Positions 50,566 through 61,565 are shown, counted from the stretch's first letter. The stretch: 64,000 bases of DNA from Periplaneta americana (GCF_040183065.1 NC_091122.1:153727955-153791954); one strand, 5' to 3'. The notes: generated by a model not told the origin, from the sequence alone. Translations and numbers: made by a program.

Positions 50566-52450
50566 GAACTGGTAATGGAAATTACGGGAAAACGGCTGAA
50601 CGGATTTTAATAAATGACCCCTCATTTTGAAGCTTGGAGCCCAAAGTTTTTCGGAAAAGTAGTAGTTTTCAGTGAAATGTCAATTTTCCTACATAATTTT
50701 CCTATTTTCCAAAATCCATCTGTTGTCAGTTTTGAGAACTAATTTTATCGAATCACGGCCGACTTGATTGAATTTCAGAACAAAACACACACTACAATAA
50801 ACAATAGGCTATTACACGAAGGCCATGACCTGCAGGATTGCCGACATATTTAGAGCTCAATTCAATTTGTTATTAAAAACTGATTATGCAGTATATAATA
50901 ACTTTCTGAGTACAGCTGTGTATTGGATATTCAAATCTACGAAACTTGAGGTGGTTTGATGACATTATTATCATTAGAAATTAAATATTATTATAGTTAA
51001 TATCATGATGCATCTATTTTTCATTAATTGTACATAATATTGATGCTATATTGATGACATGAAAGTGAAACGTTTTGAGGTTATGTAAGTAAATGTAGAG
51101 AATATCTAAATTTAGATCTTCATTTCTATAATTTACTGAGTGGCTGCTATATATAACTACAAAACTTAAGTAAGATAATAATATTGTTATTAAGAATCAA
51201 ATATTTTTATACTTATTAGCCCAGTGGGGTTGGGTCTTTTTCCATATACTTAATGGCGGTGTAGTGTAGATATTGATATGTGTCATTGTCTTCAGTATTG
51301 GCTCGACAGAGCGCAAAAATTACAGTTCCTAAGGAAAGATCAAAAGGTATTACTTACTGATAAAATAAGAGGCCTAGAAAATTTTGTAGTCTCCAGATCA
51401 TTTCAGCAAGATCTCTTAGTAGGATAAAATGATTTTACTCTCTACATTTCAAGTTCTACATGCAGCAGTTATACGAAAATGCAATTGTTCGAAAGCTTAG
51501 CAAACCTGACATTTTTTTTTTTTAACTTTCGCCTACAATCCACAATGACCTGAAATAGCTACTGCTATCGTCCTGACATTGATACTTGCGTTTTCGCGTT
51601 GAAACTCAAAAACTGAAGTTGGATAGGTTCAAGAGAAAGTATTTGGTCTAAAAAAATCCATTCAGAGGGAGTATGTTTCATTATTATGGAAACAAATAAC
51701 TATCAAAAGTCAAGTTTTCTTCATTGAAAATAAATCTGAAAAATGTTTATTTGAACGTCTAACGAACTTAGTTTGCAGCAGCATTTGCTGCACAAGCCAC
51801 TAGTTTACTATAATCGCTTCACTCATTCAAGATTATAGCGATAATTAACTACGAAACCAATAAATATTAATTTGCATTTCCCTTTACAGCAATAATAATG
51901 GAAATATGAATTAATGGAGTAACTTACGTGTACCGGTACTTGTAGTGTAGGCTTACGTAGTTAACAAAGTGGGATGAGGTTAAGCAATAATAATAACACC
52001 AGAATTGAAAATAAAACGTGATCTTTAAATTTTTCTACGTCTCTAGTAAAGTAACAAATAAAAATAACAACAAAATTAACAGCTATAATTAAAAACATAT
52101 CCTTTGAAAAAAAAAGTAGGCCTAAGCAATAATAATCCCATCAGAATTTAAAATAAAACGTGATCAATAAATTTCATTAAAACAAACTTAATTTTTCTAC
52201 GTCTCTAGTAAAATATTATTATTCCAATTATTGTATTTTAGCCATAAACATTTTCATTACAACCAATAACGAACATTTCACAAGCATCAATGTGAAATAC
52301 GCAACGAGCTAGCACTCGATGGAAATACGACACTGTCCAAAGTCGACCGTGGACAGTCTATTGTTTCTAGTTGCTAACCGCTTGGAGCGCTTTATCACGA
52401 GATTTGCAAAAAATCACCTCAAGCTTCGCGACTGTATATAGTAGACTGTG
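50196..52450. mobile_element. Inverted-repeat element (family of 29816) carrying a Helitron
   Basis: Ends CACAGTCTACTATATACAGT are identical for about 30 bp, into CGCGAAGCT. A 7-bp direct repeat GTAAAAC flanks (50189-50195, 52451-52457). Without the nested 1.3 kb it is about 0.96 kb. No transposase recognised. Confidence 0.9.
50506..51803 (+). mobile_element. Nonautonomous Helitron-like element (1,298 bp)
   Basis: Begins TC followed by (TA)n and AATTTGAACTGGTAATGGAA, and ends in a small hairpin GCAGCATTTGCTGC followed by CTAG. It sits between A (50505) and T (51804) with no target duplication. TC...CTRR, a subterminal hairpin and A/T insertion are the Helitron signature. No Rep/helicase gene. 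Ends inferred from signature, not from an empty site. Confidence 0.7.
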
Positions 52451-52457
52451 GTAAAAC

Positions 52458-52711
52458 TATGAAGGGTAGTGGCGTTGCATCGCTAGAAATTATAGATAAG
52501 GAATACGAAAGGGTTCCTGAACCAAGGAAGGTTAAGAGATTAAATTCAATAGGTCAATGTTGGCTTGGCTTACTCGTATGTTTTCCCCGAAATATACACC
52601 CAGTAGAATCCATCAGTAACTTCGGGGTATTGTGTGTCTACTCATAAAATTCCTACAGTCCAGAAGTTAGGCACAATATCTTTTCAACTGACTATATATA
52701 AACGAAAGAGT
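52458..52711. other. Short unassigned spacer
   Basis: An open frame of 62 codons (52459-52647) has no motif I recognise and begins in the target duplication. Confidence 0.35.
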
Positions 52712-52715
52712 TTAA

Positions 52716-53416
52716 GGGGGAAAGTACACCATTGGTCTATAAAAATTTAGTGAAATTAATATTTGTATATCTCAACTACTATAAATGCTAAATGAACAAA
52801 ACTTTTCATGCTTAATATACATACATTACACTTTATAAAACATTATTCAGAATATTAAAATAGCTAATAATTACCTGTAAAAATAATATCAAATTTGTAT
52901 AATTTTTTACAACACTAAAGCATTTACATAATAAAACCTACAATAATTAATTATCCGCATGATTTTTTACATAATTATTCTAAACACCTATATCAACAAC
53001 ATAGTTTAGGATCTTTTACCTGTTCCTTCAGGAAATATTTTTTTCTTAATAAAAGATTTTATACAATTTAATATTGAAGGTAACGATTAAAAAACATTTC
53101 TTGAAGGAATAGATGAAAGATCCTAGACTATATTGTTAATGTAGGTCTTTAAAACATTACAGTAAAAGAATCATGCAGATATTTAATTAATTGTAGGGTA
53201 TATTTTATTATGTAAATGCTTTACGGTTGTAAAAAATGCAAATTTGATATTATTTTTACAGATAATTATTAGCTATTTTAATGCTCTGAATAATGCTTTA
53301 TAAAGTGTAATGTATGTATATTAAACATGAAAAGTTTTATTTAGCTTTCATAGTAGCTGAGCTATAAAAAAAATGAGTTTCACTCAATTTTTGCAGGCCA
53401 ATGGTGAACTTTCCCC
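52716..53416. mobile_element. TTAA-flanked full foldback element 3 (701 bp)
   Basis: TTAA at 52712-52715 and 53417-53420. Ends GGGGGAAAGTACACCATTGG and (reverse-complemented) GGGGAAAGTTCACCATTGGC. The two halves of about 340 bp are complementary to the centre near 53050, through CATGCTTAATATACATACAT and matching words. It is a stem with almost no loop. Not obviously coding. Confidence 0.93.
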
Positions 53417-53420
53417 TTAA

Positions 53421-54325
53421 TAAACACAAGATAACACTGAATAGAAAATGGACAGAAGAGAAGAGAAGAGAAGAGAAGAGAAGAGAAGAGAAGAGAAGAG
53501 AAGAGAAGAGAAGAGAAGAGAAGAGAAGAGAAGAGAAGAGAAGAGAAGAGACAAGTCACGATAAGATTAAAAAGTGATGGGAGATAAGATTAGAATAGCG
53601 AAGAAAAAAGATTAGGCATTAGATATTAGAAAAGATAAGTGGAGAAAAGAAATAGATGTAAGAATACAAAAAGAAAGAGAGGAAACAAGGGACAAGATAT
53701 GACAGAAGACAATGAGAGAAAGAAAGAGCGAGAGAGAAAGAGACAGAGAGAGAGAGTGTGGCAAGCTGTGGAGGATGCAGACATAAGAACAGACGAAAAA
53801 ACAGAAAAGAGATGACATAAGATAACAAAAGAGAAGAATGGGAATGCGAGGAATAGTACTTATATACAATAATGTTGAATAAACATGACTTAACTAGCAA
53901 GGAATTGTAAGCAAATCATTGAGAAAGAACTTACAAGCCATCTATCGACCACCAGAAAGGGGGAATGGTGTGAAGGAGGTGTGGTTATCGATATTTTAAT
54001 ACATTATCCCTGTCACATTTCGTATGCTAACCAATGAACATTGCAGAATAGAGAATTGCCGTGTACCAATCGATTTGTCTGCCCCAACCTAGAACCATTG
54101 TTCGCGGCAAACAGGAAATCATACCCTACAGAAATATGTTCGAGGTGCCGAATGAGGGATCCTTAATTACGAAATTGCATGCTGACTTTCAAAGGTCTTG
54201 CTGCTGGTCTTATTGTTTGACCCTGGAAATCAGATTTTACTCTAACATAACAATCGCATAATTACTGACATACAGTATAATTTTTAACTTCTTATTCGTA
54301 ATAGGCCTACATTCTTTGTCGAGGA
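53421..54325. repeat. (AGAAG)n pentanucleotide microsatellite and purine-rich flank
   Basis: AGAAG repeats run from about 53456 to 53550, then a purine-rich, GAGA-rich region to about 53860. The rest is unassigned. Confidence 0.9.
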
Positions 54326-54414
54326 CAATGGTTTCGTGATTATCGCGTCTGTCTTTTATTCAGGAGATCCGGAATCGATCCTGACTTAGGTTTTTCGTGG
54401 TTTCCTAAATCTCT
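54326..54414 (+). repeat. tRNA-derived SINE fragment interrupted by a LINE
   Basis: GTGATTATCGCGTCTGTCTT (A box side), GGAATCGATCCTGAC (degraded B box) and TTAGGTTTTTCGTGGTTTCC form a SINE head and early body. It is cut by the LINE at 54429, whose target duplication overlaps its end. Confidence 0.65.
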
Positions 54415-54428
54415 CCAGTACCAATTAC

Positions 54429-55209
54429 TTACTTACAAATGGCTTTTAAGGAACCCGAAGGTTCATTGCCGCCCTCACATAAGCCCGCCAGCGGTCCCTA
54501 TCCTGTGCAAGATTAATCCAGTCTCTATCATCATACCCCACCTCCCTCAAATCCATTTTAATATTATCCTCCCATCTACGTCTCGGCCTCCCTAAAGGTC
54601 TTTTTCCCTCTGGTCTCCCAACTAACACTCTATATGCATTTCTGGATTCGCCCATACGTGCTACATGCCCTGCCCATCTCAAACGTCTGGATTTAATGTT
54701 CCTAATTATGTCAGGTGAAGAATACAATGCGTGCAGTTCTGTGTTGTGTAACTTTCTCCATTCTCCTGTAACTTCATCCCGCTTAGCCCCAAATATTTTC
54801 CTTAGCACCTTATTCTCAAACACCCTGAACCTATGTTCCTCTCTCAGAGTGAGAGTCCAAGTTTCACAACCATACAGAAGAACCGGTAATATAACTGTTT
54901 TATAAATTCTAACTTTCAGATTTTTGGACAGCAGACTGGATGATAAGAGCTTCTCAACCGAATAATAACACGCATTTCCCATATTTATTCTGCGTTTAAT
55001 TTCCTCCCGAGTGTCATTTATATTTGTTACTGTTGCTCCAAGATATTTGAATTTTTCCACCTCTTCGAAGGATAAATCTCCAATTTTTATATTTCCATTT
55101 CGTACAATATTCTGGTCACGAGACATAATCATATACTTTGTCTTTTCGGGATTTACTTCCAAACCGATCGCTCTACTTGCTTCAAGTAAAATTTCCGTGT
55201 TTTCCCTAA
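54429..55209 (-). pseudogene. 5'-truncated LINE with long open frame
   Basis: The minus-strand frame 55219-54446 (257 codons, its ATG in flanking DNA) covers the LINE protein after the RT YADD motif: EASRAIGLEVNPEKTKYMIM, KYLGATVTNIND, YKTVILPVLLYGCETWTLTL, then the WAGHVARMG and GKRPLGRPRRRW tail. No stop interrupts it. A 14-bp duplication CCAGTACCAATTAC flanks (54415-54428, 55210-55223). Same family as 34801. The open frame suggests recent insertion. Confidence 0.94.
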
Positions 55210-55363
55210 CCAGTACCAATTACAAGGACTTTTTTTGTTACTAGAAAACTAGGTTTAGGAACTTTAAAATTTTCACTAAACTACGTACAGTCTGTATTCT
55301 ACAGAGTAAGCCTATTTATTTAACGACATTTTTCTATCCTACATAGGCCTAAAATTTCAAATT

Positions 55364-55639
55364 TGTGATATGATATGATATGTGATATGATATGATATGA
55401 TATGATATATGATATATGACATGATATGATGTGATATGATACGGTGTATGGTATGGTTATGGTTATGGTATGATATATATGGTATGATATGGTATGGTAT
55501 GGTTGTGGTATGGTATGGAATAATATGATATATGCTATGATATATCATATACATGGTATGGTATGAAATGATATGATATATATGATATGATATATCATAT
55601 ATATGGTATGGTATGGTATGATATGATATGTATACTGCA
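55364..55639. repeat. (ATATG)n-type microsatellite, left block
   Basis: Degenerate GATAT, GGTAT and ATATG units. Minus-strand SYHI-rich frames are artefacts. Similar sequence resumes at 57048. Confidence 0.9.
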
Positions 55640-57047
55640 AGTGGGCAAGCACCCGGTAGCAGTGGTAGCCTATACACAATATAAACAATACACAATAAAA
55701 TGATAAACAATACACAATAAAATCATAAGCAATACACAATAAAATTTACAATACACAATACAATTACATACACAACACTATTTAACACAATAATTACAAT
55801 TAATAATATAACATAAATAAAATACCTAATTTTGCAATACAACCTACATATGTATAGGCCCTATATAAGTTTCAATAGTCTTTCACTTCACTCTCATCTC
55901 ACTCACTGTAGTGGCACTATGACGCATTTCACTGACACTTTAGGACACATTTCACTGACACTATAAAACACATTTCATTGACGCTATAAATTATCACTGA
56001 TCGGAACTATTCACTTCACTGTAAAACTATAACTTCACTTACTCACCTCGCTTCACTGATACAACAGTTCAAATAAGTCAGATAATTACACCCTTATGCA
56101 TACTTATAAACAGAACTACATTTAAGCTAAACATTTCTAGTCTAAGGCCCTCTTACACGCTATGTTTAAATAATTTACAATTCAAACCAAGGGAGTAACT
56201 CGTCAGGCTAAATAAATACATGTCACCTTAAAAATTAAATGTTAAAATGTCACCTTAAATTTTAATTTGCACTTTATACACACCTTTTGAAGTTATTCTT
56301 GAATCTCCTTAAGGAAGGACAGCCCTCAAAGACTGCTGCAGGTAGGTCATTCCAATCATTTATAGTTCTATTTAAAAATGAGAATTTACCTACATCCGTT
56401 TTCTGTTTCCTACATTTGATTTTAAAATCATGATCGTTCCTACCATAGTACGTTGGCTTTTCTAACCGAGCCGTTATGTCTACCCATGCTTTCTGACCTA
56501 GATGTGCTCTATACAATGATGTTATTCTAGTTTTCCTACGTCTGTTTTCCAAAGTTTCTCATTTAAGTTCTTTTATCGTATCGTTTCCATCTTCTCTTTT
56601 ACCTTTAACAAATTTAGCTGCCCTATACTGGATTCTTTCTAAGGAATTTATCTGATATATTCTATAGGGATCCCAACATGTAGTTCCGTATTCCATTAAC
56701 GGTCGCACTAACGTTAGATATGCTATTTCCCTCGATTTGGGGCTAGCCTTTCTCAAGATTCTCATAATAAAGTGAAGTTCCCTCCATGATTTACCCGTAA
56801 CATTATCAACATGCTCTCCCCAAGAAAGTTAGGAGTTTAAATACACTCCTAGGTATTTACAACATTGTTCTTGCGGAATTACAACACCACTGAATTCGTA
56901 ATTAAGACTAGTTTCCTCTCGGGTTTTACAAAATGTTATAGATTTACTTTTAGAACCATTTATTTTCATCCTACGCATTAAAGCCCAGTTATAAATTTTA
57001 TTCAAGTCTGTTTGAATAGCATCCACATCTGAATTATTTCTAATCAT
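55640..57047 (-). pseudogene. LINE (CR1/Rex-like) inserted in the ATATG repeat
   Basis: Minus-strand pieces in order: INGSKSKSITFCKTREETSL with CCKYLGVYLNS; LTLVRPLMEYGTTCWDPYRI; RAAKFVKGKRED; and FLNRTINDWNDLPAAVFEGC. They are the RT C-terminal region and the NDWNxLPxxV tail typical of CR1/Rex1-like LINEs. The 3' UTR has several near-copies of AATACACAATAAAAT. Frameshifts separate the pieces. Confidence 0.85.
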
Positions 57048-57860
57048 ATGATATAATATGATATGATGTATATGTACGATATGATATGATATAATGATAT
57101 ATTTATTCATTCATCATTTATCAGTAAGATAGATCTGTTATAATTCTATATTACCCCACATCTGCCTTACTTTACAATTTTATTCACCTATGCCAAGTCT
57201 TACATTACCCTGAGAGACTAGTTCATTATTTTTTTTAAACGTAACATCTTCAATTAGCTGTAGGTATCCTACAAGGAAAACTCAGCTCAGACTCGCGCCG
57301 CGCATGCTATACGCGTACACCTCTTACGGGCAGTAGGCGGGTACTATAATAAGCGGCTACTGGTATAGCTATAACGGCTGCGGTTGCAGACATGTGCACT
57401 CAAAGAGCAGCTGTAACAATAACCAATTAAGTGAATATAACATTACAAGATGTCAACATCGTCTCTTTCTAAGTCACAATCGCTATCTATCTTCACTTGA
57501 ACTGTCCTAATATTTAAATTTTAAATATTTAAATTAAATTAAATTAATATTTAATATAAAACGCTTTGTGACTCCCTGACTCTGTAGCAATAACACGTGT
57601 TCAGTTCAGCACAAGAAGATAATACGTGCGCATGCGCATAGTGTCGGTGGTGTGATTGGAGACGGGGAGCATGCTGGGAAAGGGAGCATACGTCATCTGC
57701 GCGAGACAGTCACGGCCGCTGGTTTCTGCGCACTGAGTTTTGTTTGTTGGATGCCTATAGGTACTATCTAAACACAAGCCCTCTCCTAATCATATCCATA
57801 TACCACACCTTATGCTCTAAGCAGGAGAAAAACACACACACACGCACACACGATCAATTT
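57048..57860. other. CpG-rich block with NRF-1-type palindrome
   Basis: 57290-57740 is rich in CpG (CGCGCCGCGCATGC, ACGCGTACACC) against an AT-rich background and contains TGCGCATGCGCA at 57627-57638. AAAACTCAG at 57279 and CTGAGTTTT near 57735 are inverted, so it may be a MITE. A promoter is the alternative. No gene start was recognised beside it. Confidence 0.4.
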
Positions 57861-58245
57861 AATACATAATTGATTTTAACTTTCTCTTCCCATTTCAGCT
57901 TCACTATCATTAAACATTTATCTATTTTTTTTAAACTCTCTTATATTAGTTGTACTACATATTTTCTTATATGCTACATATCTATTCATACTCAATTTTT
58001 TTTTCTAACCACTTTTTCCTTGTATTGTATGTTTCTTGACATTCTATCTAATACTATATGGAACGCGTCTTCTCCCATGCTGCAAAGGAGGCAGACATCC
58101 TTCTCTAAATTTGGGAGCTTTCATGAACACTTCTCAACAGATCCAACCAGACTACACCTAAATATTTTGATTTAATAATTACTTCAATTCACTATCTTCT
58201 TTGAGATTCAACTGATGGTCTTAACTCTGCCAGGAAAAATAAAAC

Positions 58246-58275
<30 letters not shown>
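57861..58275 (+). repeat. LINE 3' UTR with (ATT)n tail
   Basis: GGTCTTAACTCTGCCAGGAA followed by AAATAAAACTATT and (ATT)n to about 58275 matches the 3' end of the fragment at 20395. Coding part not recognised. Confidence 0.55.
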
Positions 58276-58278
<3 letters not shown>

Positions 58279-58403
58279 ATTCAGTGTCGCCTCCAATGTT
58301 GCCAATGCAGCGAATTCCAATGTCACCAACAGTGATGGAGACATATTTAGAATAAAACAGCATTTGATATTCCCAGCTTTGTTTCTTCAGTGAGACAAAA
58401 GCA

Positions 58404-59943
58404 CAGGGGCGGCTCGTCCATAAGAGCTGCGGAGCTGCAGCACTCCCTGCTTTGACAGGAAAATAAAAATAATATTTATTTTAATTTGAAGAATTGTTAC
58501 AGCGTTTATTGGTAAATTGCTTTATATTTCATCTGGCCGGGAATATGTACTATTATCTTACGCATTATCTTTTTGCGCGTCGACTGTACTGGAATTGACA
58601 CCGCATTCAAAGTCGTCCTGGGATCTGCAGGGTGGGACAGCTCGTTAGAGAGTGTGTCTTGACGGTCAGAGAGGTGAAGGGAAGCAGAGGGAAACTGCCG
58701 CTGTTTAAAATCGATATTTCGCTGCAGTGACTTGCAGAGCCAGGCGACAAGGGAAGATCTTTCCTCCCCTCCCACACCGCTATTGTAATGCTACGTCAAA
58801 TGGATTCTCTATTCCCTTGAAACTTAATGACAGAATTTTTATTTTCTCTTCACATACTTATTGTTGTAGAATCTTATCGAGTTAATATAACGAAATTAAT
58901 ACTCTCTTTTGCCTTATTATTATGTATATATCCAGCAGAATCTCGTGATTGCACGAGTATAATCCTTTTGATATAGCACTAAAATACGAAAGAGAGTTCT
59001 TTTCCAGTTTTAGAAAATTGTTCACCATCAGTATATCTGAGTGTTGCTTCGGTGTGACGTTTTAGTACCGTAACTTAACCAGAGCAAATGTGCAAGCATG
59101 TGTGTGTGTGAATTACAGAATATTAATTTTATTTTTCTCAACTTTCCCTTGCGGGGAAAATTGATGTAATGAAGTGAAATTAAAGGGTCGTTAGTTACCC
59201 GACTTAAATCTTACTTAAGCTTCATCAAGTATAACAATGGAATTTACGCTGAGCATTTGTGATTGCCTCCTCTTCGGTGGTGATACTGCATAGACTAAGA
59301 ATGGTGTGACAGATTTAGGACATTTGCCCCTAAAAATTAAAAAGCACGAATCTTCGCAATCTCACCTGAAAAATGTTGTTTCATTGGCTATGTTAGACAA
59401 AACTCATATTGCTGCGCAATTAAGTGAAACGAACATAGCAAACATTCTCAAACATAATCAAGAAGTGAGAAAAAATCGTGGAATTATAAAAAAAAATTTA
59501 GATTGTATCAAATTTTGTGGCCAATATGAACTTCCCCTTAGGGGATATGATGAAAAATCGGTTCGAAGGACTCTGGTGTATTTCGTGGGTTGCTACAGTT
59601 CGTGAGTGATCTATACGAGCCTCTCAAAAATCATTTGGAACATGCCACTGTTTAAAGGTAATTCTAAGATAATTCAGAATGGACTGGTAGATTGAAAGTT
59701 GAGTGTCTGCCGATCAGAAACTCAGACTGAAATCGATGGTATTAGTTTTCTTTTAGCGATTAGCAAATGATGCCACAGACATCTCCCAATCAAGTCAGAA
59801 AGTTTTGGTTTTTCTATATATACTGCATTTATTTTTGTCCTATACTGATTAGTAATGGTATCAAGAAGTGAGATTTGTATGTACCAAAATCTACTGCAGC
59901 TCTCCCAATCCACAAGTTCACGAGCCGCCACTGCAAAAGCATG
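58404..59943 (+). mobile_element. hAT transposon with perfect 8-bp target duplication (1,540 bp)
   Basis: Ends CAGGGGCGGCTCGT and (reverse-complemented) CAGTGGCGGCTCGT. Direct repeats CAAAAGCA flank exactly (58396-58403, 59944-59951). It contains decayed ZMYM1/DUF4371-type transposase sequence. At 1.5 kb it is shorter than an autonomous hAT of this group, so internal deletion is likely. Confidence 0.95.
59240..59930 (+). pseudogene. hAT transposase fragment (TTF-zinc finger/DUF4371 type)
   Basis: The frame 59306-59605 reads KIKKHESSQSHLKNVVSLAM, then RKNRGIIKKNLDCIKFCGQY and ELPLRGYDEKS. This is the conserved N-terminal part of ZMYM1-like hAT transposases, before the RNase H core. It continues with frameshifts (LLQFVSDLYEPLKNHLEHAT). 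The catalytic domain and hATC are missing. Confidence 0.85.
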
Positions 59944-59951
59944 TTCCGGAG

Positions 59952-60244
59952 ACCTCTTTCGGAAAAACGGGACACATTAGTGAAGAAAGAGACATCCCCG
60001 TATTTTACGGGAAGTATGGGAACTAAACATACTCCACTTACGAAATTTCATTTACACGTTTTCGTGTGCGACTGAACTGTTACAAAAAATACTGCAGTAC
60101 ATTTGGGGCTACGGCAGGCTGGCCCCACGGTATCTCGTCAGCATGCTGCAGGGAGCAATGACCTTCTCCAACATGTAGCACGTCGATGAGCGCTAAAATG
60201 ACTCAAGATGTAGGGTCACTAAATTAGGAGCCCGTACTCAATAC
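59952..60244. other. Spacer between hAT element and R2-like LINE
   Basis: Unassigned. The R2-like 5' boundary is not defined by a target duplication. Confidence 0.4.
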
Positions 60245-61565
60245 TTTGTAATCATGTGTAGACTGGTTGAAGTTTTTATCGACAGTTGTTGTTTATTAAA
60301 ACCTGACCAAAAGGTAACGATTATGAATCAATATCTCTGGCCCACTCTTACTTATCCCTTACAGCGTGCTCCACTCAACCAAATCAAAACCAAATTTCTT
60401 AGTAATTTAGATAAAGTTACCAGAGGAGCATGCAAAGAGCTTATTGGTCTTCCTCATGACTGCCCTGACGGAATGCTTTACTCCCTTAAAAAAATCGTAG
60501 TCTTTCGTTAATGAAAGCGGGAAGCTTATGTGCAACACATAAATATCTGTAATACTCTTCTTCTTGTTGATGGCTACCATGTACATATTGTTAGGGACCC
60601 TATAAGCGAAAAAGTTTCTGCTCTGTCAAAATTGAATATCACAACTATTGATGCTATCAACTGGTCAGGTCGTAAAATTCGCAAACACTTAAGAAATGAA
60701 GCATTCCACACTTGGACAAACCATACCTTGTGTGGTAAAGGGGTTATTGTTTATAATGATCTCCCCAAGACTAACTCATGGGTAAGCAATTGAAAGGGCC
60801 TATCTTTCTCAGAATGGATCAGTGCTTTAAAAATGTCGAGCAATATTTCGGCGGTTCGCGCAATACCGGGCAGAACTCTAAGCACAACCCGCTGCCGTCA
60901 TCCAGACTGTAGTGAGCTTGAAACACTTGGACACGTGCTTGGACAATGCCCCAAAGGCGAGCTGCTGATCAATGCTAGACATCATCGTGTACGACATGCT
61001 TTGGCGACATCGTTAAGAACTTTAAATTGGGAGATTCATGAGGAAGTACATTGTGTATCATCAGATGGTTCTTTCAGACGGGCAGACATTATTGCTATTA
61101 ACGGACGCTTAAAACGGGTTCTTGTTCTTGACCCTACTATCCGTTTCGAAAGGAACCTAAATCAAGCCACCGAAGTTGATATTGAGAAGAAGTCTATATA
61201 TGAACCTTGTCTGCCGTATCTTTCTCAAAAGTACAACGTCTCTCTTAAACAATGGTCTGTCATTGGTTTGCTGTTTGGCAGTAGAGGTTCTATTACAAAA
61301 TTCACATGGAATTATATTAAGGAACTTCACATTCCTTTTCATTATGTAAAGTCCAACCTTATAAATATTATCAAGGATTCTCTTCAAATATTACATCATC
61401 ATCTCTATTTCAATTAATCCACTTATATTATTTGCCTTCAAGAATTAATTTTCTTTTTTTTTTAATATTTCAAATCACACTATTCTGTACATGTTTATTG
61501 TATTCAGGACCCTTGTGGTCACTCAAATTCTTTGAGCTGATGTCTTTAGTGAATAAATAAAATAG
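60245..61565 (+). pseudogene. R2-like LINE 3' region with Zn finger and endonuclease (copy 3)
   Basis: Three open segments in one frame (from 60254 to 61417), separated by stops at 60509-60511 and 60791. They cover the RT C-terminus (LKPDQKVTIMNQYLWPTLTY), a CCHC finger (CRHPDCSELETLGHVLGQC), and the R2-type restriction-like endonuclease (RRADIIAING, RVLVLDPTIRFE), ending HHHLYFN. The last segment (194 codons) is uninterrupted. R2 elements normally sit in 28S rDNA; no rDNA flanks this copy. The 3' tail is AATAAATAAAAT. Confidence 0.9.

Noticed and set aside
53612..53900. Ser/Leu-rich minus-strand frames resembling signal or membrane segments
   Set aside because: Purine-rich GAGA repeats read on the opposite strand; no conserved motif.
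55357..55739. His/Ile/Tyr-rich minus-strand frames
   Set aside because: Translation of the ATATG-type microsatellite.
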